A DNA stretch of 64,000 nucleotides from Agarophyton chilense (taxonomy: Eukaryota > Rhodophyta > Florideophyceae > Gracilariales > Gracilariaceae), in the NCBI GenBank assembly GCA_030374765.1, contig JARGXX010000022.1, positions 1,550,001-1,614,000 of the forward strand, written 5' to 3'. This document shows, piece by piece, positions 23,876 through 35,626 of this stretch. The position numbers and the translations under genes are program-made. The notes beneath the pieces were generated by a model. That model searched no databases and was not told the origin of the DNA. It saw nothing but the letters and a program-made list of their open reading frames with translations. Position 1 is the stretch's first letter. Each line of letters starts with the position of its first letter.

Positions 23876-26054
23876 TCACGAGGGCGGCACAGGAGTAACT
23901 CCGTCGTCTTCATTGGAACCTGGAGGAGCAAAGCCGGGACCAGGGTCACCCGAGAAGCCACCTGGATCACCGGAACCGGCCCCAGCGAGCCGAACATGCT
24001 TCTTAGGCAGGGATTCACCTGAGGAACTATTGCCACCATCCGAAGCCTCTCGGTCACTCAAATGTAGACCATACTGGGTATCCAAGTCGGCAGTAACTCT
24101 CTGGAGCATCGCCTGCGCATTCTGCTGCAGGAGATAGACCATAGCGGTTTTTGGATCCTGATCTTGTTGGACAACCGCGGCGTAGCGCGCCAAGCGACGC
24201 GCCGAAAAGCAGGCTTCCCTTACGACTGTCGCAACGCCAATGGAGGCCGTAACACCAACGGTACGGCAAACATGACGGAGATCCGAAGCCGCAGCCGTGA
24301 CCGAAGCGGGAAAGTGTAGCAACGGAGAGGATGGAGCGATGTCGACGCCCCCAGTGGACGTTTGAGCCAGAGCATCGCCTACAAGACTTCCGGCCTTGAC
24401 AGTAACCTTTCCAGGAGGGATGTCTACCTGGGCGACGGGCGGCTCATAAGAAAGCTCATCCTGAGGAGTAGCGCCCGGAAGAGCCAGAGGAGGAGAAGCG
24501 GTCGGCAACACAACAGCGGACTCGACCGGAGGGTGAACGCCTTCCACTGCTAGGACGAAGGGATTTTCACCGAAGAATTCCCCGTCCGAAATACCAGCAG
24601 GAACCAACGGCGTGGCTTTCACATCAGGGTCGAGGCACAGGGGTTCGTAACCAATGGCCTTCGGATAAAAGTCGGGCACATGACGCCTCGGAATGTCCGA
24701 TGGTTGATTCCTCAAAGGCTTGGCTGGGCAGGCACGAGCGTCGTCCCGACTCTGCGGATGCATCGGAATCGGCGTGAATGAGTTTGTATCCCAGTCATAC
24801 CAAAGGAACCCAGGATTCTTGCCCCACTCCACCTGTAGGACATGATCCAAAAAGCGCCTTGGTCTTTTCGACACCGAACTGGGTCCCACGGACGATATTC
24901 GGAATGCCCAGGTTCCTTAGGAAACGGGTCATGATGTTCAGGAGTGGGATTAGGCAACCTGGAGGACCAGGTAGGTTCTCATTGTACGATACCCTCCAAT
25001 CCTCCGAACGGACATTATCACGGATTCCGTACATTACGGTATCCAGAAAGGCCATAAGAAACATCAAGCCGAACTCAACGATAAGTAACAGCCAGGACAG
25101 CCACGACCTTCGGTAATTGTCATCGCCCATGAGTAGTGACGAGTGGTACGCCACCACAGACGGCGTGGGAACGAGAAGACGCGGCGAGATACGATTATAT
25201 ATGGACCATGGGTTCTCATCCTCGTGCGGAAGCGAGAGGTACAACGGAAGGCATTTGTCGGCGCTCATGTCGTGAAACTTCACTTGGTGCCAACAAAAGA
25301 AGAACCCCAGGGATTGACGCAGACGACCATCGGGCTCGTGTATCTCGTTCCATTACACTCGGTTGGACATCCAGAATTAGCGGTCGTACGTTGGCCTGAA
25401 GCACATAAGCGCCAAGAGATTGTGACCAGCCGGAGGAAAGCGCACATGAGGCGAGATGAAACCAGTGTATAGATCCGAGAGGAGTTTGTTCACCCTGACC
25501 TTGTATTCGGCTCCCTTCCCGCAGCGGACGTATGGCATGTCCGCTTGGATGAGGGCGCGACATCGCGTCGCCAAACCCAGATCTATAGGACAATGCAACT
25601 ATTGATTATACCAAGAGACGCTGCGCGCGTTCTTGCTGCGCCTCCGGAAATCGGTTATCTTGGCAAACCTTAGGGCGTCGAGATACACTTGATAAAGCCG
25701 TTGGTATTCTTCCACAGAGGACGGGAGAGTGGCATGACGCACTGCCGACGGATTCCGTCCGATGGCATGATGAAAGCGGTCCCCGGGACGTTCGTAAGCC
25801 ACTTGTTATCCCGAGGAGCTCCCCTCTTGGTTGTTCGAAGCCATGGTGCCGCTGCCCACAGGCTGATCCGCCCGGAAGTGGATAGGACGACCGGCGGAAG
25901 CGACAAAGACCGGAGGGAGAACGGCATATCCGACGGGCTTATAAGACGAGTTCGGCATCACGCGCGACCAATGGAAACGTACCACGATGGGAAGGCGAGG
26001 TGACGAAATCGACCCGGACGGACTGACAGGCGTGAACCACGGTGGACGAACCAC
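23876..26054 (-). pseudogene. Antisense ORF (asORF) of element A
   Basis: The minus-strand frame starts close to the 3' LTR and runs towards the end of pol. It carries stops (25806, 25599, 25377 and two more before 25330) and one frameshift near 24800-24890, after which it stays open to 23876. It aligns in order with the element C asORF: a W-S/A block (PWSIYNRISP), a Pro-x-x-x-x-Tyr block, a W......EF......FL.A..D block (about 25020-25090) and GFLWYDWDTNSFT against DFVWYDPWTRQLIT. The C-terminal 250 residues are Ala/Pro/Gly-rich. The protein is far diverged from B and C, which argues for long maintenance. Function unknown. Confidence 0.7.
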
Positions 26055-26357
26055 GGGGGGTCGCCAAAAGGAAGAACCGAGGCTAAGGAAGAAGCCAATG
26101 GACAGTCTCGGAAACGCGACGCGAAGAATACGCCGGCGATGCCCTTATGGCCAGCTCTTACGGCACGTAGGAGATTCAGTTCTTAGGATAATTAATTTCC
26201 CTTTGGCGCCCATGGTCAGCTCACGCTTCCCCGCATCCCCGCAGGCGATGACGACGTGGCGTCCCGTCGCGCCCAATGGTCCAGGAAGCAACGAAGTGCT
26301 CGTGTCCCCTGGGTCAATCATGAGGCCATCTGGACTTCGCCGTGACGGCCGAATCCT

Positions 26358-26370
26358 GAGGAGAGAGATA
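26358..26370 (+). promoter_or_regulatory. Polypurine tract, element A
   Basis: GAGGAGAGAGATA directly precedes the 3' LTR, in the same position and with the same TA end as in elements B and C. Confidence 0.7.
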
Positions 26371-26816
26371 TGTGAACGAGCGATGATAACGGTTGAGCTC
26401 TGTAAGCCGCCGGGCCTTGAGATATCTTACAGGCGACAGGTCGACAGGTCGACTTCAGTTGTACTCATGTAGATTATTATTTTATTTTAATAAGTGTAGT
26501 AGATTATCATTACAGTGCCAGGGAGATCCCAGCGCCTCGCCAGTACTATTTATTTGGCTCGAGTGACGCTTCTCCCTTAGAGTAAGGTAGGAACCGTTAA
26601 GATACAAAACAACCCCCTTTGGTATATTGGTTCCACCCTTTGGTCTTCAAGCCACCTTTTCCGTAGCTCCAACCTGTAGAACTACGCAGTAAACGCCCGC
26701 CTATTGCACCAAGTACTCTGAGAGTGCCTCCATCAAGAATTTGAACCTTAGGACCCGCTCAACCACGCTACCACAAGTCGAGACCTGTGCGCTGACCCAC
26801 CCTTCATTGCGTTACA
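26371..26816 (+). repeat. 3' LTR of element A (446 bp)
   Basis: Starts TGTGAACGAGCGATG and ends GCGTTACA. It aligns with 5386-5830 and 30466-30911. The base immediately after it starts AT-rich DNA with a hAT-like ORF at 26823. Confidence 0.9.
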
Positions 26817-26822
26817 ATAGAA

Positions 26823-28620
26823 ATGGAAATTCCTTCCTTATGTGCACAGCTTCCTACTCCTCAACTAGTGAGAAACAAAAACGTGACACGTTATTATGAG
26901 GCAATGCGAACTCGCGTGAAGGAATCTATTATGGGCTTGTTACGGGAAAGTTATGGGACGTTGGTTTTCGATGGGTGGAGTGATTCCAACGAAACTTCGG
27001 TTGAAAATGTATTAATCTCTCTCACAGGAACTCCTACTGTTCGGAATAGTTTCTTCTTAAAGTATATATACAATGGGTCCAGAAGCTGTGATGCTGCGCT
27101 TTACGCAAAATTGCCTGGCGATTCCATGTTAGAAATTAGACATATGCAAATATTTTGTGCAGTTGTCTCTGACAACACCGGATCATGTATCAAAGCTAAG
27201 TAAATTCTGCTAGCAAACCACAAGCATATGGTCTCCATACAGGACCAGCCTCACATGGCCAACCTCTTGATGCAAGATATTGGGCAGCTTATGTGGGTCC
27301 GAGAAGTTCTGTCAATTGTTTCGACTGTAATGTCAGACCTTCGAAACAACCCCAAGCCGTACCACAGATTTCAAGAAATGAAGACACAGTACAACTTATA
27401 AGCAGCTTGCAGATATTCAGGCGGGTCAGATAGATAGGGTAGAGTTCATCTGCCTCAACCAGCTAATCTTCCACGTTGAATAGCAGCTACAAGATTTTCG
27501 TGGTCGGAGAGTATGGTCGCTTCTGTGCTGAGAAACAAAGCCTTTGCTGTCAATCTGGTGGATAGCCCTGACTTTAATTCAAAGCTTTACGGCACTCGAA
27601 ATCCAAATAAGAGAGAATTTTTGAAGAGAACGATCCGCAACGAGTCTCTGTACGAGAATTACTTGATATCTACAACATTCTACGGCTGGTTTGGCAGTAT
27701 CTACGCATATTCGAAGACGATTCGTCTCTGATTTCTGAAGTCTACCCTGCTAGAATGCAGTTGTTCACGAAGTTGAAGGGGTTGCCGTTGACTCCATTTT
27801 ACAACGCACAAAAGAGAGATGAACTAATCCAAGTTTTTTAAGAATGTTTAAATGGGAAAGGGAGGAAGGTGGCTCTCTTCACATCACTACACCGAGTAGA
27901 ATACATGCTGAACATCAGAAGTCTCAGGGAAAAGTTGAACGAGTTTCGGCCACATATTATACGGCAAATTCTTGCATTTTTGAAGTCAGATTGCTTTCCG
28001 GCCATTGAAAATTCCCCGGCAACGGTGGCTAAGACACAGCCGTACAGCGCTTAGGCGATGATTTCGTTTCCGTTCGAATGTCATGGCGTTCGCAAGATTT
28101 TGATCCAGTCTCAAGGCATTCTCTGATGATGTACAGCAGATCGCCTGTCTACTACTGGATTGAGTGCGTTGATTCTAATCTTCTACGCAATTTTTCTCTT
28201 CGTGGTATGTGTGCAATTCGTTCGTCTTCGAGCGTACAGCGCAGCTTTAGCCTTCAGTCGCGCATAAGAACTTGAATTCGAAACCGCTTGCTGGAAGAAA
28301 AGGTGTCCCAGATCGTTTTCTGTGCGTGCAATGAGTCTCTCGAATTCTCTCGAAGTAGAACGGTCAAGAAACTGTCTAAAGAAAGTTCCACCGAAATATG
28401 ATTTGGTACTGCACGTGATGCGATAGCAAAGACGTGGACTGGGCAGTTTTACTCGAGATATCTCGATGACGGGTGTGGTTTATGTAATGAAGTGGAGGAC
28501 ACTGAAGACGATATGGGTTTAGATTATCTCAGATACGAGCCAGGTGACCTCGTGTCATCTTTAGAAGCTCTCCAAATGAATTGATGCAGACTCAGTTTGC
28601 GCCGTTCAACAGCGATGAAA
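26823..28620 (+). pseudogene. hAT-type transposase relic (DUF659-like region)
   Basis: The first ORF (26823-27203) has LVFDGWSDSN, then VVSDNTGSCIKA. After its TAA the same frame continues with DQPHMANLLMQDIG and WVREVLSIVSTV. These are typical of the DUF659/RNase H-fold part of hAT-like transposases (FDGWS, DN...C.KA, PH..NLL..DI). Later pieces at 27513-27731 and 27869-28054 lie in shifted frames. The element is too damaged to define terminal inverted repeats. Its start directly beside LTR A suggests A inserted into or beside it. Confidence 0.7.
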
Positions 28621-30465
28621 AACTTAATTGAACTGGGATAAAACGTTAGTTATAGGTTAGCTTATAGATTTCAAGTAGAAATACGTTCTGCATATATTTT
28701 TGTTGTGTAGCTGGAATGAAGAAGGGGGAAAGTAACGTAGATCGAAGATGATCAACATACAGTGGAGAGTGACCGTGTGAGACGTTGTAGAGTTGACCAA
28801 GAACGATTTTGCCATTCAGGTTCTACGCTGCAATATTGTTGAGGTACTACACGTAGCCCACCAATACACTCCCAGAGTATTTGTTATGCGTTAAAACTTG
28901 ATACATAAATATGAGTAAATCGTGTCGGTCTGCACACCTAAGAATGGTGACAGACAAGCTTTCAACACTAGGAGTGAGGTCGCGTTTCTGATCTTGAATA
29001 GTAGCATCCGTGTACTACTATTCAAGTTTTCTTGGCTTGTGAGAGCCCCGTGGAGAACCGGCTGGCGACAAGGGAATTTCTCAAGAGGGAGGAAAGTTTC
29101 CTCTACGCTGTTTCGCAGGTATACAGGTGTTAAACGACTGTAAAACAGTAGCAAAGAAGAGTAATGGAGAAAGACGAATTGGCAGCCTTTACAACCGTTT
29201 AGAAAAAGCCTCCGCAAATTACGATTTGCCAGCAAGCCATCGAAGGAAATGAATTTGACACTTCAATAGCTCTTTTTAACGAAGAATTTCTTCCTTACGG
29301 TTTAGAACCTCATTTCGAGCTCATTTCTTATTTTGAAATAAAAAAAGGACTTTGGACCACCTTTCCTTTGTGTGACACGTATACGCATATCCCTCACATC
29401 AACCTAGATGTATGTGACGGGTATGCGTATGTGGAACAAGGCGTAAGCTGATAAGCAGACGTCCAACGACGGATAATTTTCTTGCGCTACTGATGTGGGA
29501 ACAGATCTTCCAGACCTTTCTACATACAGACATGCTTGTGTAACAGGGGATCTTTTTGTCGTCTAGAACTTGTTTTAATAATTTCCATTACAATAGTAGC
29601 AGCGATAGCTACCAAGATGATTCCGAAAAAAATCTCTCGCGTAGAAACAAAATCATTGTACGCTCGACACTCAGCACATCATGTGTATCACAAACTAAGA
29701 AAAAAAGATCCTGACTTCATACTGTTTGAGAAAAACAAACACCTTTCGCGAAATTATTTCAATTTACTTAATACAATAACCCAGAACGACATAGTCAAGG
29801 CAATGGATTTCAAAGCAAAACACAGCGCTGAGCAAGAACCAGCAACAGTAAGCAAATAGTCAAATCTGGCGAAACGCGCTCTTAAAATATTGCTTATTCT
29901 CAAAATAGCTCGGAAATTAAGAGTTGAGCTCTTTCTACTTAAAGCAGCGGTTTTACAAAAACTACCCTTTTTTAAAAAAAACTCCATTTTAGCTTAATTA
30001 AAAAGGGCTAATAGAGGGCTTTCGCAAGCGCACTTTTTCGCATGACACGCGAATGCGACTCATCTAGCTACACTTGTAAAGCCACTTTCCGACTCACATC
30101 CCTCCTTCACATCCAATTACTCGGAACCAACATGACTCAGCCGTGAGTACGAGTTGCTCCCCTCGTAGATGTACCCAACGGAAAGAGCCATGCGACAAAG
30201 AAAATACGTCATCAACGAAGCCATCCGGCCCAAACAGCGATGCAAGCGCCTCATGCACAAAGCTCTGCTTCTTGATGCAGACGACAACCTGCTTTTCTGT
30301 GTTCGACGCCGATACCATCGCGCAAAAATAGACGTATGCCGCATCTCTATTTGTTCCCAAACCAAATCTTTGACCTGCTTCAACATCAACCTGCTCACCG
30401 ATGATGAATGATTGCGTCCATTTCCTTCCGATCGCATGAAGTTTAATGCGTGTGCTCGCTAACAT
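28621..30465. other. AT-rich stretch without recognised gene
   Basis: A 107-codon ORF at 29536-29859 (+) has one hydrophobic stretch near its start (LVLIISITIVAAIATKMI), followed by a Lys/His/Asn-rich segment. I do not recognise it. An imperfect inverted repeat lies at 29375-29430. Overlapping ORFs on both strands at 30094-30440 have no family signature. Confidence 0.4.
29375..29430. repeat. Imperfect inverted repeat (possible MITE or hairpin)
   Basis: The left arm around ATACGCATATCCCTCACATC and the right arm GATGTATGTGACGGGTATGC pair over about 25 bases with a few mismatches around a short loop. It is too short to assign to a transposon family. Confidence 0.4.
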
Positions 30466-30911
30466 TGTGAAAGAGCAACGATTACGGTTGAGTTCTGTAA
30501 GCTGCCTGGGCCTGAGGTATCTCACAGACGCCACGTGGACTGGCCGACCTCATCTAGGCTCATTTAGATTAGTATTTCATTTTAATTAGTGAAATAGATT
30601 AACATTACAGTGCCAGGGAGATCCCAGCGCCTCGCCATTGTTATTTAGTTGGCTCGGGTGACGCTTCTGCCTTAGAGTAAAATAGGCACAGTCAGGATAC
30701 TAAATAACCATCTTTGGTATATTAGTTCCACCAATTGGACTTCAAATCATCGTTTCCGTAGCTCTGACCTGTAGGACTACGCAGTAAAGACAAGTAAATT
30801 GCACCAAGTACTCTTAGAGTGCCGCCGTCAAGGATTCGGACATTAGAAACATCTCTACCACGCTACCACTGGTCGAGACCAGTACGCTTACCCAACAGTC
30901 ATTGCGTTACA
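30466..30911 (+). mobile_element. Solo LTR, family A (446 bp)
   Basis: Starts TGTGAAAGAGCAACG and ends GCGTTACA. It is flanked by the perfect 5-bp duplication AACAT (30461-30465 and 30912-30916). It is diverged from both LTRs of element A, so it is an independent and fairly old insertion. Confidence 0.92.
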
Positions 30912-31130
30912 AACATGCTGATTCGCAGGAAAGACGCATCGTAACAGGTACCGTTGTGGCCTTTTCACAGCTACCTGAATCCTAGGACGTCGCTTTGCCT
31001 ACCCTGTACGTGGGAAGAATATGCAAATCACTTTCGGGATGCAGACTTCTGCTCTTTGTGACGTGTTTTTGGAGGTGACGCACGGTTTTTTAGATTAAAA
31101 AAGCAGTCGTTCGAAAAATTCTGTTGTGGT

Positions 31131-31754
31131 ATGATGAAACGAAGTGCAGCTATATATGTGCAAGCTATTCATGATAAGCGGGCGCCACTCGAAATCTCTG
31201 TAGGATTTATAGGCTTCAATATGATTCAAATGACCTGTCCTGGAGTTGTTGTAGCGGACCAACGCGCATGTTATTTCGGCAGAACGCGCTTTCATTGCAT
31301 TTTTTACCAAACTGTCTCTACCCCAGACGGTCTTATGTTCCATCTATGTGGCCTGGAGGTTGGGCGCGGCCACGACATGACGCTGTATCGAGAGAGTTCA
31401 ATAGAGATATCTTCACAGAACATTCTCTTACAGAACGGGAGACAGTTTTACATTTACGGAGATGCTTCTTACGTGTTAAGGACTGGGCTGCAGGTTGACG
31501 TCTGCAGGGTTGGTGCGACGCTTACGCAGCAGGCCTACAACACGGCTATAAGCGCTGTGCAAAAAGCAGTAGAGTGGACGTACAAAAATGTGAAGCAGTT
31601 TTGGTGCACTCAAGACGTCGAACGGAAGTTGAAGGTGTTTCAAACCCCAGTATCAGTGTTGTATAAGTTTTCCGCATTGTTATGGAACTTCAAGAGGTGC
31701 ATGGCGCGCTGTGGAAAAACCGTCCTCGACTTCAACTACCCCCTCCTTCCCTAA
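31131..31754 (+). pseudogene. PIF/Harbinger (DDE_Tnp_4) transposase, N-terminally truncated
   Basis: The 207-codon ORF contains FHCIFYQTVSTPDGLMFHL, then GRGHDMTLYRES, GDASYVLRTGLQV, and VEWTYKNVKQFW. These are the core DDE_Tnp_4/HARBI1-like blocks (the 'H..K+Q', 'GR+HD' and 'GD.AY' motifs). Upstream sequence includes VGFIGFNMIQMTCPG, where GFIDGT would be expected, so the first catalytic Asp looks lost. The N-terminal helix-turn-helix is missing. The Myb-like partner ORF lies about 260 bp downstream in convergent orientation, as in PIF/Harbinger elements. Confidence 0.75.
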
Positions 31755-32015
31755 ATGAGTACCTAAACTCTACGTTAATGTGCCTTAAAAGCTTTCCCGC
31801 CCTTCTGAGGGCGAGAACCATCACGCATAGTAGGATGGCCGAGGAGGGGCGGGAAAGCGAGAAAAACTTTACCGCATCTCTTTCACTAATGCGCCCAGAA
31901 CTGATACCATCTTTCTGCTCTCAGCAGGTGACTCACGACTTTCTTCGCGACCCGTAGCCGGTTGCTTTACGTCCAAATTTATACGACGCTCATCCAGTGC
32001 AATACGGCGCGATTC

Positions 32016-32825
32016 CTACTCTTGTAGTCGTGAATACCGCTCTGCTTCCCGTTCGTCCTTGCATTGCTCGAAATCGAAACCATCTTCATCCAGCTTCAAG
32101 CGCTTTAACTTGGCCGTCCTTTTCTCCTTGACGTTGTGGCTAATATTATCTTCTTGTTCTTCGTCTAAGTCAACAACCACAGGCGCACGGCACTTGATAT
32201 TATTGATGCGCTTGTTGATAGCATCCTTTTTTGCGTGTTCCGTTTGAGCCAACTTTTTCGACATCGTGTGTCCCTGTCGTCTTCCCGAGTATCGCTTTCA
32301 CGGCTTCCAAAAGACGCTTGTACAACTACGTGCGTTCCTTCCTCTCATTCCTCCGTTGCTTTTAGTGCTCGTCGATTGACATTTTGACGTTATGAAGAAC
32401 CATTTCCCGCTTGCGGTGCACTTCTCTGAGTATGCCATAAGAAATAGAGTTCTGCCTAGCAGCGGGACGGTGGTCGCCAATAACTTTTTTGAAACAGTCG
32501 TTTAATGTCGTCCACGACGTTGCATAACGGTATTGAAGGCGCCTGGTGGACACGACGAAAGAAATATGGACAACCCTTCTTCGAATTTTTGTTGCATTGC
32601 TCCATGGGGAGCTGTGTGGGCGTCAACAGCGACGACAGCATTCAACAGTATGGTGTCGAAGGCTGCGGGGAAACGTGCGCGTTTCTTCTTAGACGCGGTG
32701 GCTATGTGAGTTAAACCAGCCGGGACGGGGGCGGGAGAGATATGGACAGCACCTTTTTGGAGCATGGCTGAGCTGGTCGGTGCTTGCGCGGGAGAGGTGG
32801 CGGTCGGAGCACTTTCGGAACTCAT
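32016..32825 (-). pseudogene. Myb/SANT-like accessory ORF of the PIF/Harbinger element (frameshifted)
   Basis: Reading from 32825, the Ser/Pro/Ala-rich start is followed by KKRARFPAAFDTILLNAVV, a Myb/SANT-like helix. After a frame change at about 32510 comes TLNDCFKKVIGDHRPAARQ (third helix region). A Lys/Glu-rich, probably coiled-coil C-terminus ends at 32016. PIF/Harbinger elements encode such a DNA-binding protein as a second gene. At least two shifts and internal stops break it. Confidence 0.6.
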
Positions 32826-33480
32826 CGGTGGGCGGGAATGGTGGCCGAGGAGTTGGATGGTTTGCTGAGATCGATGGTGGTCGGTTGGAAAGCAGGTGCC
32901 CTTTGGCGCGAGGGGTACCTCTTACTGCGACCAATTGAGAGGGGGTGCCGCGACGGATGTTTTTTCCAGTTTCAAATGCGGAATCTCAGAGTGAATTATG
33001 AGATGGCGCCTAAACCAAAAAGCGTTTTGCCCATTACCTGTGTTATACGTTTCTGGAAAACCTAGTCACATTCGAAATGTACATATCGTGCGAAATCCCT
33101 CTAATGAAAATAAAACCGGATATGACCACACCCGCTGGGTGTGTCATCGCCCGTTAGAGATCATCTCGGCCATCATTCCACTGCAATTTATCGCAAAACT
33201 GAACATACAATAACAGAGCTAGCCAGAATAAACGATGGACGTAGCAGAGAAGCTATCGACCTAGCTTAGAGCTGATATCCCTCGTTCATCGCTCTACCCA
33301 ACACAATTCACTTTTGCTTCAGAAAAGTCTTAACCTTATTAATATAGATAGTAACGATTATAATTTTATATTTCTGGGCTCAAGGAAATCTACAACTCAT
33401 GAACCAGGCGTTTGTGTGAATAGTGCACAAGTATTATGTCAAAGGTTAAATACCAAAAAGCATTGAGGAGATGGATGTAG
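32826..33480. other. No recognised gene
   Basis: Only short ORFs without motifs are present. A small G/C palindrome-like sequence near 33128-33152 (CACCCGCTGGGTGTG) might belong to a Harbinger terminal repeat, but no matching left end was identified. Confidence 0.4.
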
Positions 33481-34400
33481 ATGAGGGTACAGATTGAAAA
33501 AGTCGATACTAAACTAAAAGCTATTTTCCAAAAGACTATGTACTTTATTTACCTCTCGAGCGATAGTATGGCACAAAATCTGCTTAGCCAAGCAAAGAGA
33601 GCTGGGATATTGGGTCTCAACGGAGACGACGACGATCTCAAAAGAGAAACCCTCATTGAGACTATTATTTGTGTCATTGCGATGGTTAGCCCAATAGAAA
33701 GCGTGAAGGGAAAAGTGGACTTATTATGGGAGATAATAGGATGTCACCAAAACCCCAATGACAGCATTTCAGATTTGGCAATCCGGTTCAACAAATCTGT
33801 CGCAAATTGTACGAACCAAGCATCCAGGCTGAGTGACGCGACTAATAGACAGGTTGCCTTACTTATGTCCAGGAATGCACATCTCACCTCGGACATAATG
33901 AACTCCCTCATATTCCAACTCATCTGAACGGAAACCAACAAGAAAAGCATGAACGTCTCCATACAGATACTTCTCTCGTCCACAGAACTGAGGCAAATGG
34001 AAGGAATAGTGTGACAAGAATCTTTATCTGCGAATCAAGTAGTACAGAAGGTAGGATTGACGATCAAAACTGCAATGCTGCAACTGGAAGAAAATAAAAC
34101 CATTATTTTCCGATGTTTACAATATAAGATGCCACAAAGTCATTTCCACAAGTATTGAGTGGGCAAGAGAAACAACAGAATACCATTTTAGGCAAACGAA
34201 GCAATTACTTTCGTCCAAAAAGGAGTGAGTTCATCCAGAAACTCAAAAAGGAAAATGCTTGTCGAGCCTGTGAAATACTACGTCACTTGTTTCGAGACAA
34301 AGATGGGTGCTGAGAGAATATAGACAGGAAAGGTATTGAAAAGAGGAAACCGGACGGTGAAGATATATTTGAGAAGCACCATTAAAAAAAACCCATCAGA
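33481..34400 (+). pseudogene. Gag-like ORF relic, unassigned retroelement
   Basis: The ORF 33481-33927 is rich in Asn/Ser/Thr with a helical pattern (FNKSVANCTNQASRL). After its TGA the same frame continues with TETNKKSMNVSIQILLSS. Remnants at 34100-34320 include C-x2-C-like pairs (ACRACEILRHLF). This looks like the capsid and nucleocapsid part of a retrotransposon Gag, possibly the distal piece of element E or a separate element. No pol motif is attached, so the identification is weak. Confidence 0.3.
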
Positions 34401-34813
34401 AATCGCTTTTTCGGCAATGAGACCCGCAATGCTGCGCTCGGATCTCAATTCTGGAGGCAATGACTTTCTATCGGCAAGTTATCAGTAGTAGCGGTGATTC
34501 AAACAATTTTTAGGCATCAGTGGTCTAAATGTTGATGGGTATAGAGTTATCCAAGGCACCTTGAGCTTTATGTACTAGTTAATGGACTATCCGTTGACAA
34601 CCGCCTACATGTGAATCAACAATTACAAGAGCAAAAACAAATAGAAATAAGACATACAATGAACACAACCGTCAAGAATATTACATCATCATTAACAAGC
34701 ATCATGAAGCACCAGTTTTCATAGCGAGGTAGCACCTACCTACACTGAAGCTCTATACTATTCAAATGCATCATGTGACTCTTTAGAGATACAAGTACGA
34801 CTGGAACCACAAC

Positions 34814-35155
34814 GTGACCAGTTTTATCATGGTCGGAGTCAGAATGGAGGTGACCCAAATCCAATCACTCCAATCAGATGCAGCTTGGAATCTCGTGATA
34901 AACGATGTAGATGGAAAACCAACTGTCCTTTTATTTGGTTTGGTTGAGGGATTACCTTCACTTATACTTAAATTAGACATCAAAAGATTTGCGAATACCG
35001 TTAATCGTACAAACCCTGTGTCATGCTTCTTGGGGCACGTCACCGCAAATAAAAAAAAAGAAACAATTCAAAACAAGGAAAGTGAAAACAATAAAAATGT
35101 TAGGCGTGTGGATCGCACTAGCAAAACTTGCGCCGCTTCGTGTATACTAATGTAA
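34814..35155 (+). other. Unrecognised 113-codon ORF
   Basis: The peptide begins hydrophobic and acidic, then ends Lys/Asn-rich. No active-site motif is visible. It lies between the Gag-like relic and an AT-rich promoter-like stretch. It could be a retroelement fragment or non-coding. Confidence 0.2.
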
Positions 35156-35367
35156 GCAACGCGCGTCGGTCCTACAGTTGCACTCAAGTAATATAGTAAT
35201 CAAGCTATTATTTGGACGTAGGCCAGTAGAAAGAATATTTATTTAGAGCCACCAATTCAGTACGAAACGCAAAAGTGATCTGAGCCGAATAAGAGGCGCA
35301 ATGAGCGACAGACTGGCCGGCGCCGGATCGAAAGCCGAACGAATTCTCGCGCCGGACTGCCTCGAAA

Positions 35368-35376
35368 TTGTTTATA
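35368..35376 (+). promoter_or_regulatory. TATA-box-like element
   Basis: TTTATATAAGG sits about 250 bp upstream of the ATG at 35627 in otherwise GC-rich DNA, with a pyrimidine-rich stretch downstream (35430-35590). It could be the promoter of the following ORF or part of an old LTR; no matching second copy was found. Confidence 0.3.
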
Positions 35377-35626
35377 TAAGGTCAACCTCGGTAGGCTCCG
35401 ACCAACTCTGGTCAAGTCTGCTCTACTGAAACTACTCAAACTTCTTTCTTTTGGCACCGAAATCATCTCTTAGCACAGTCTGTTCGTCTCTTGCCATCAA
35501 CTATCCGCCTTTTTATTTCTTTACTTGGGGGTTCTGTTCGCTCTCTACTGCCACTGGGCCGCTCTTTTCTGCGAGCCCTTCACTCTCGTGGCACTTTCTA
35601 GCATATTATGTTGTAAGAATAATTAA

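Larger units (their letters stand above)
5386..26816 (+). mobile_element. Family A Ty3/Gypsy chromovirus, interrupted by element B
   Basis: The order is 5' LTR, PBS, gag, protease-RT-RNase H-integrase-chromodomain, an antisense ORF, PPT and 3' LTR, the typical Ty3/chromovirus order plus one extra convergent ORF. Element B (7242-18359) sits inside gag. Removing B and one copy of its ATATC duplication leaves about 10.3 kb and rejoins the gag frame exactly. The two LTRs differ at many positions (more than about one in ten by eye), and the outer flanks GTTTC and ATAGA do not match. The element is therefore old, or its ends were reshuffled. Coding regions carry stops, frameshifts and small tandem duplications. 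Confidence 0.88.
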
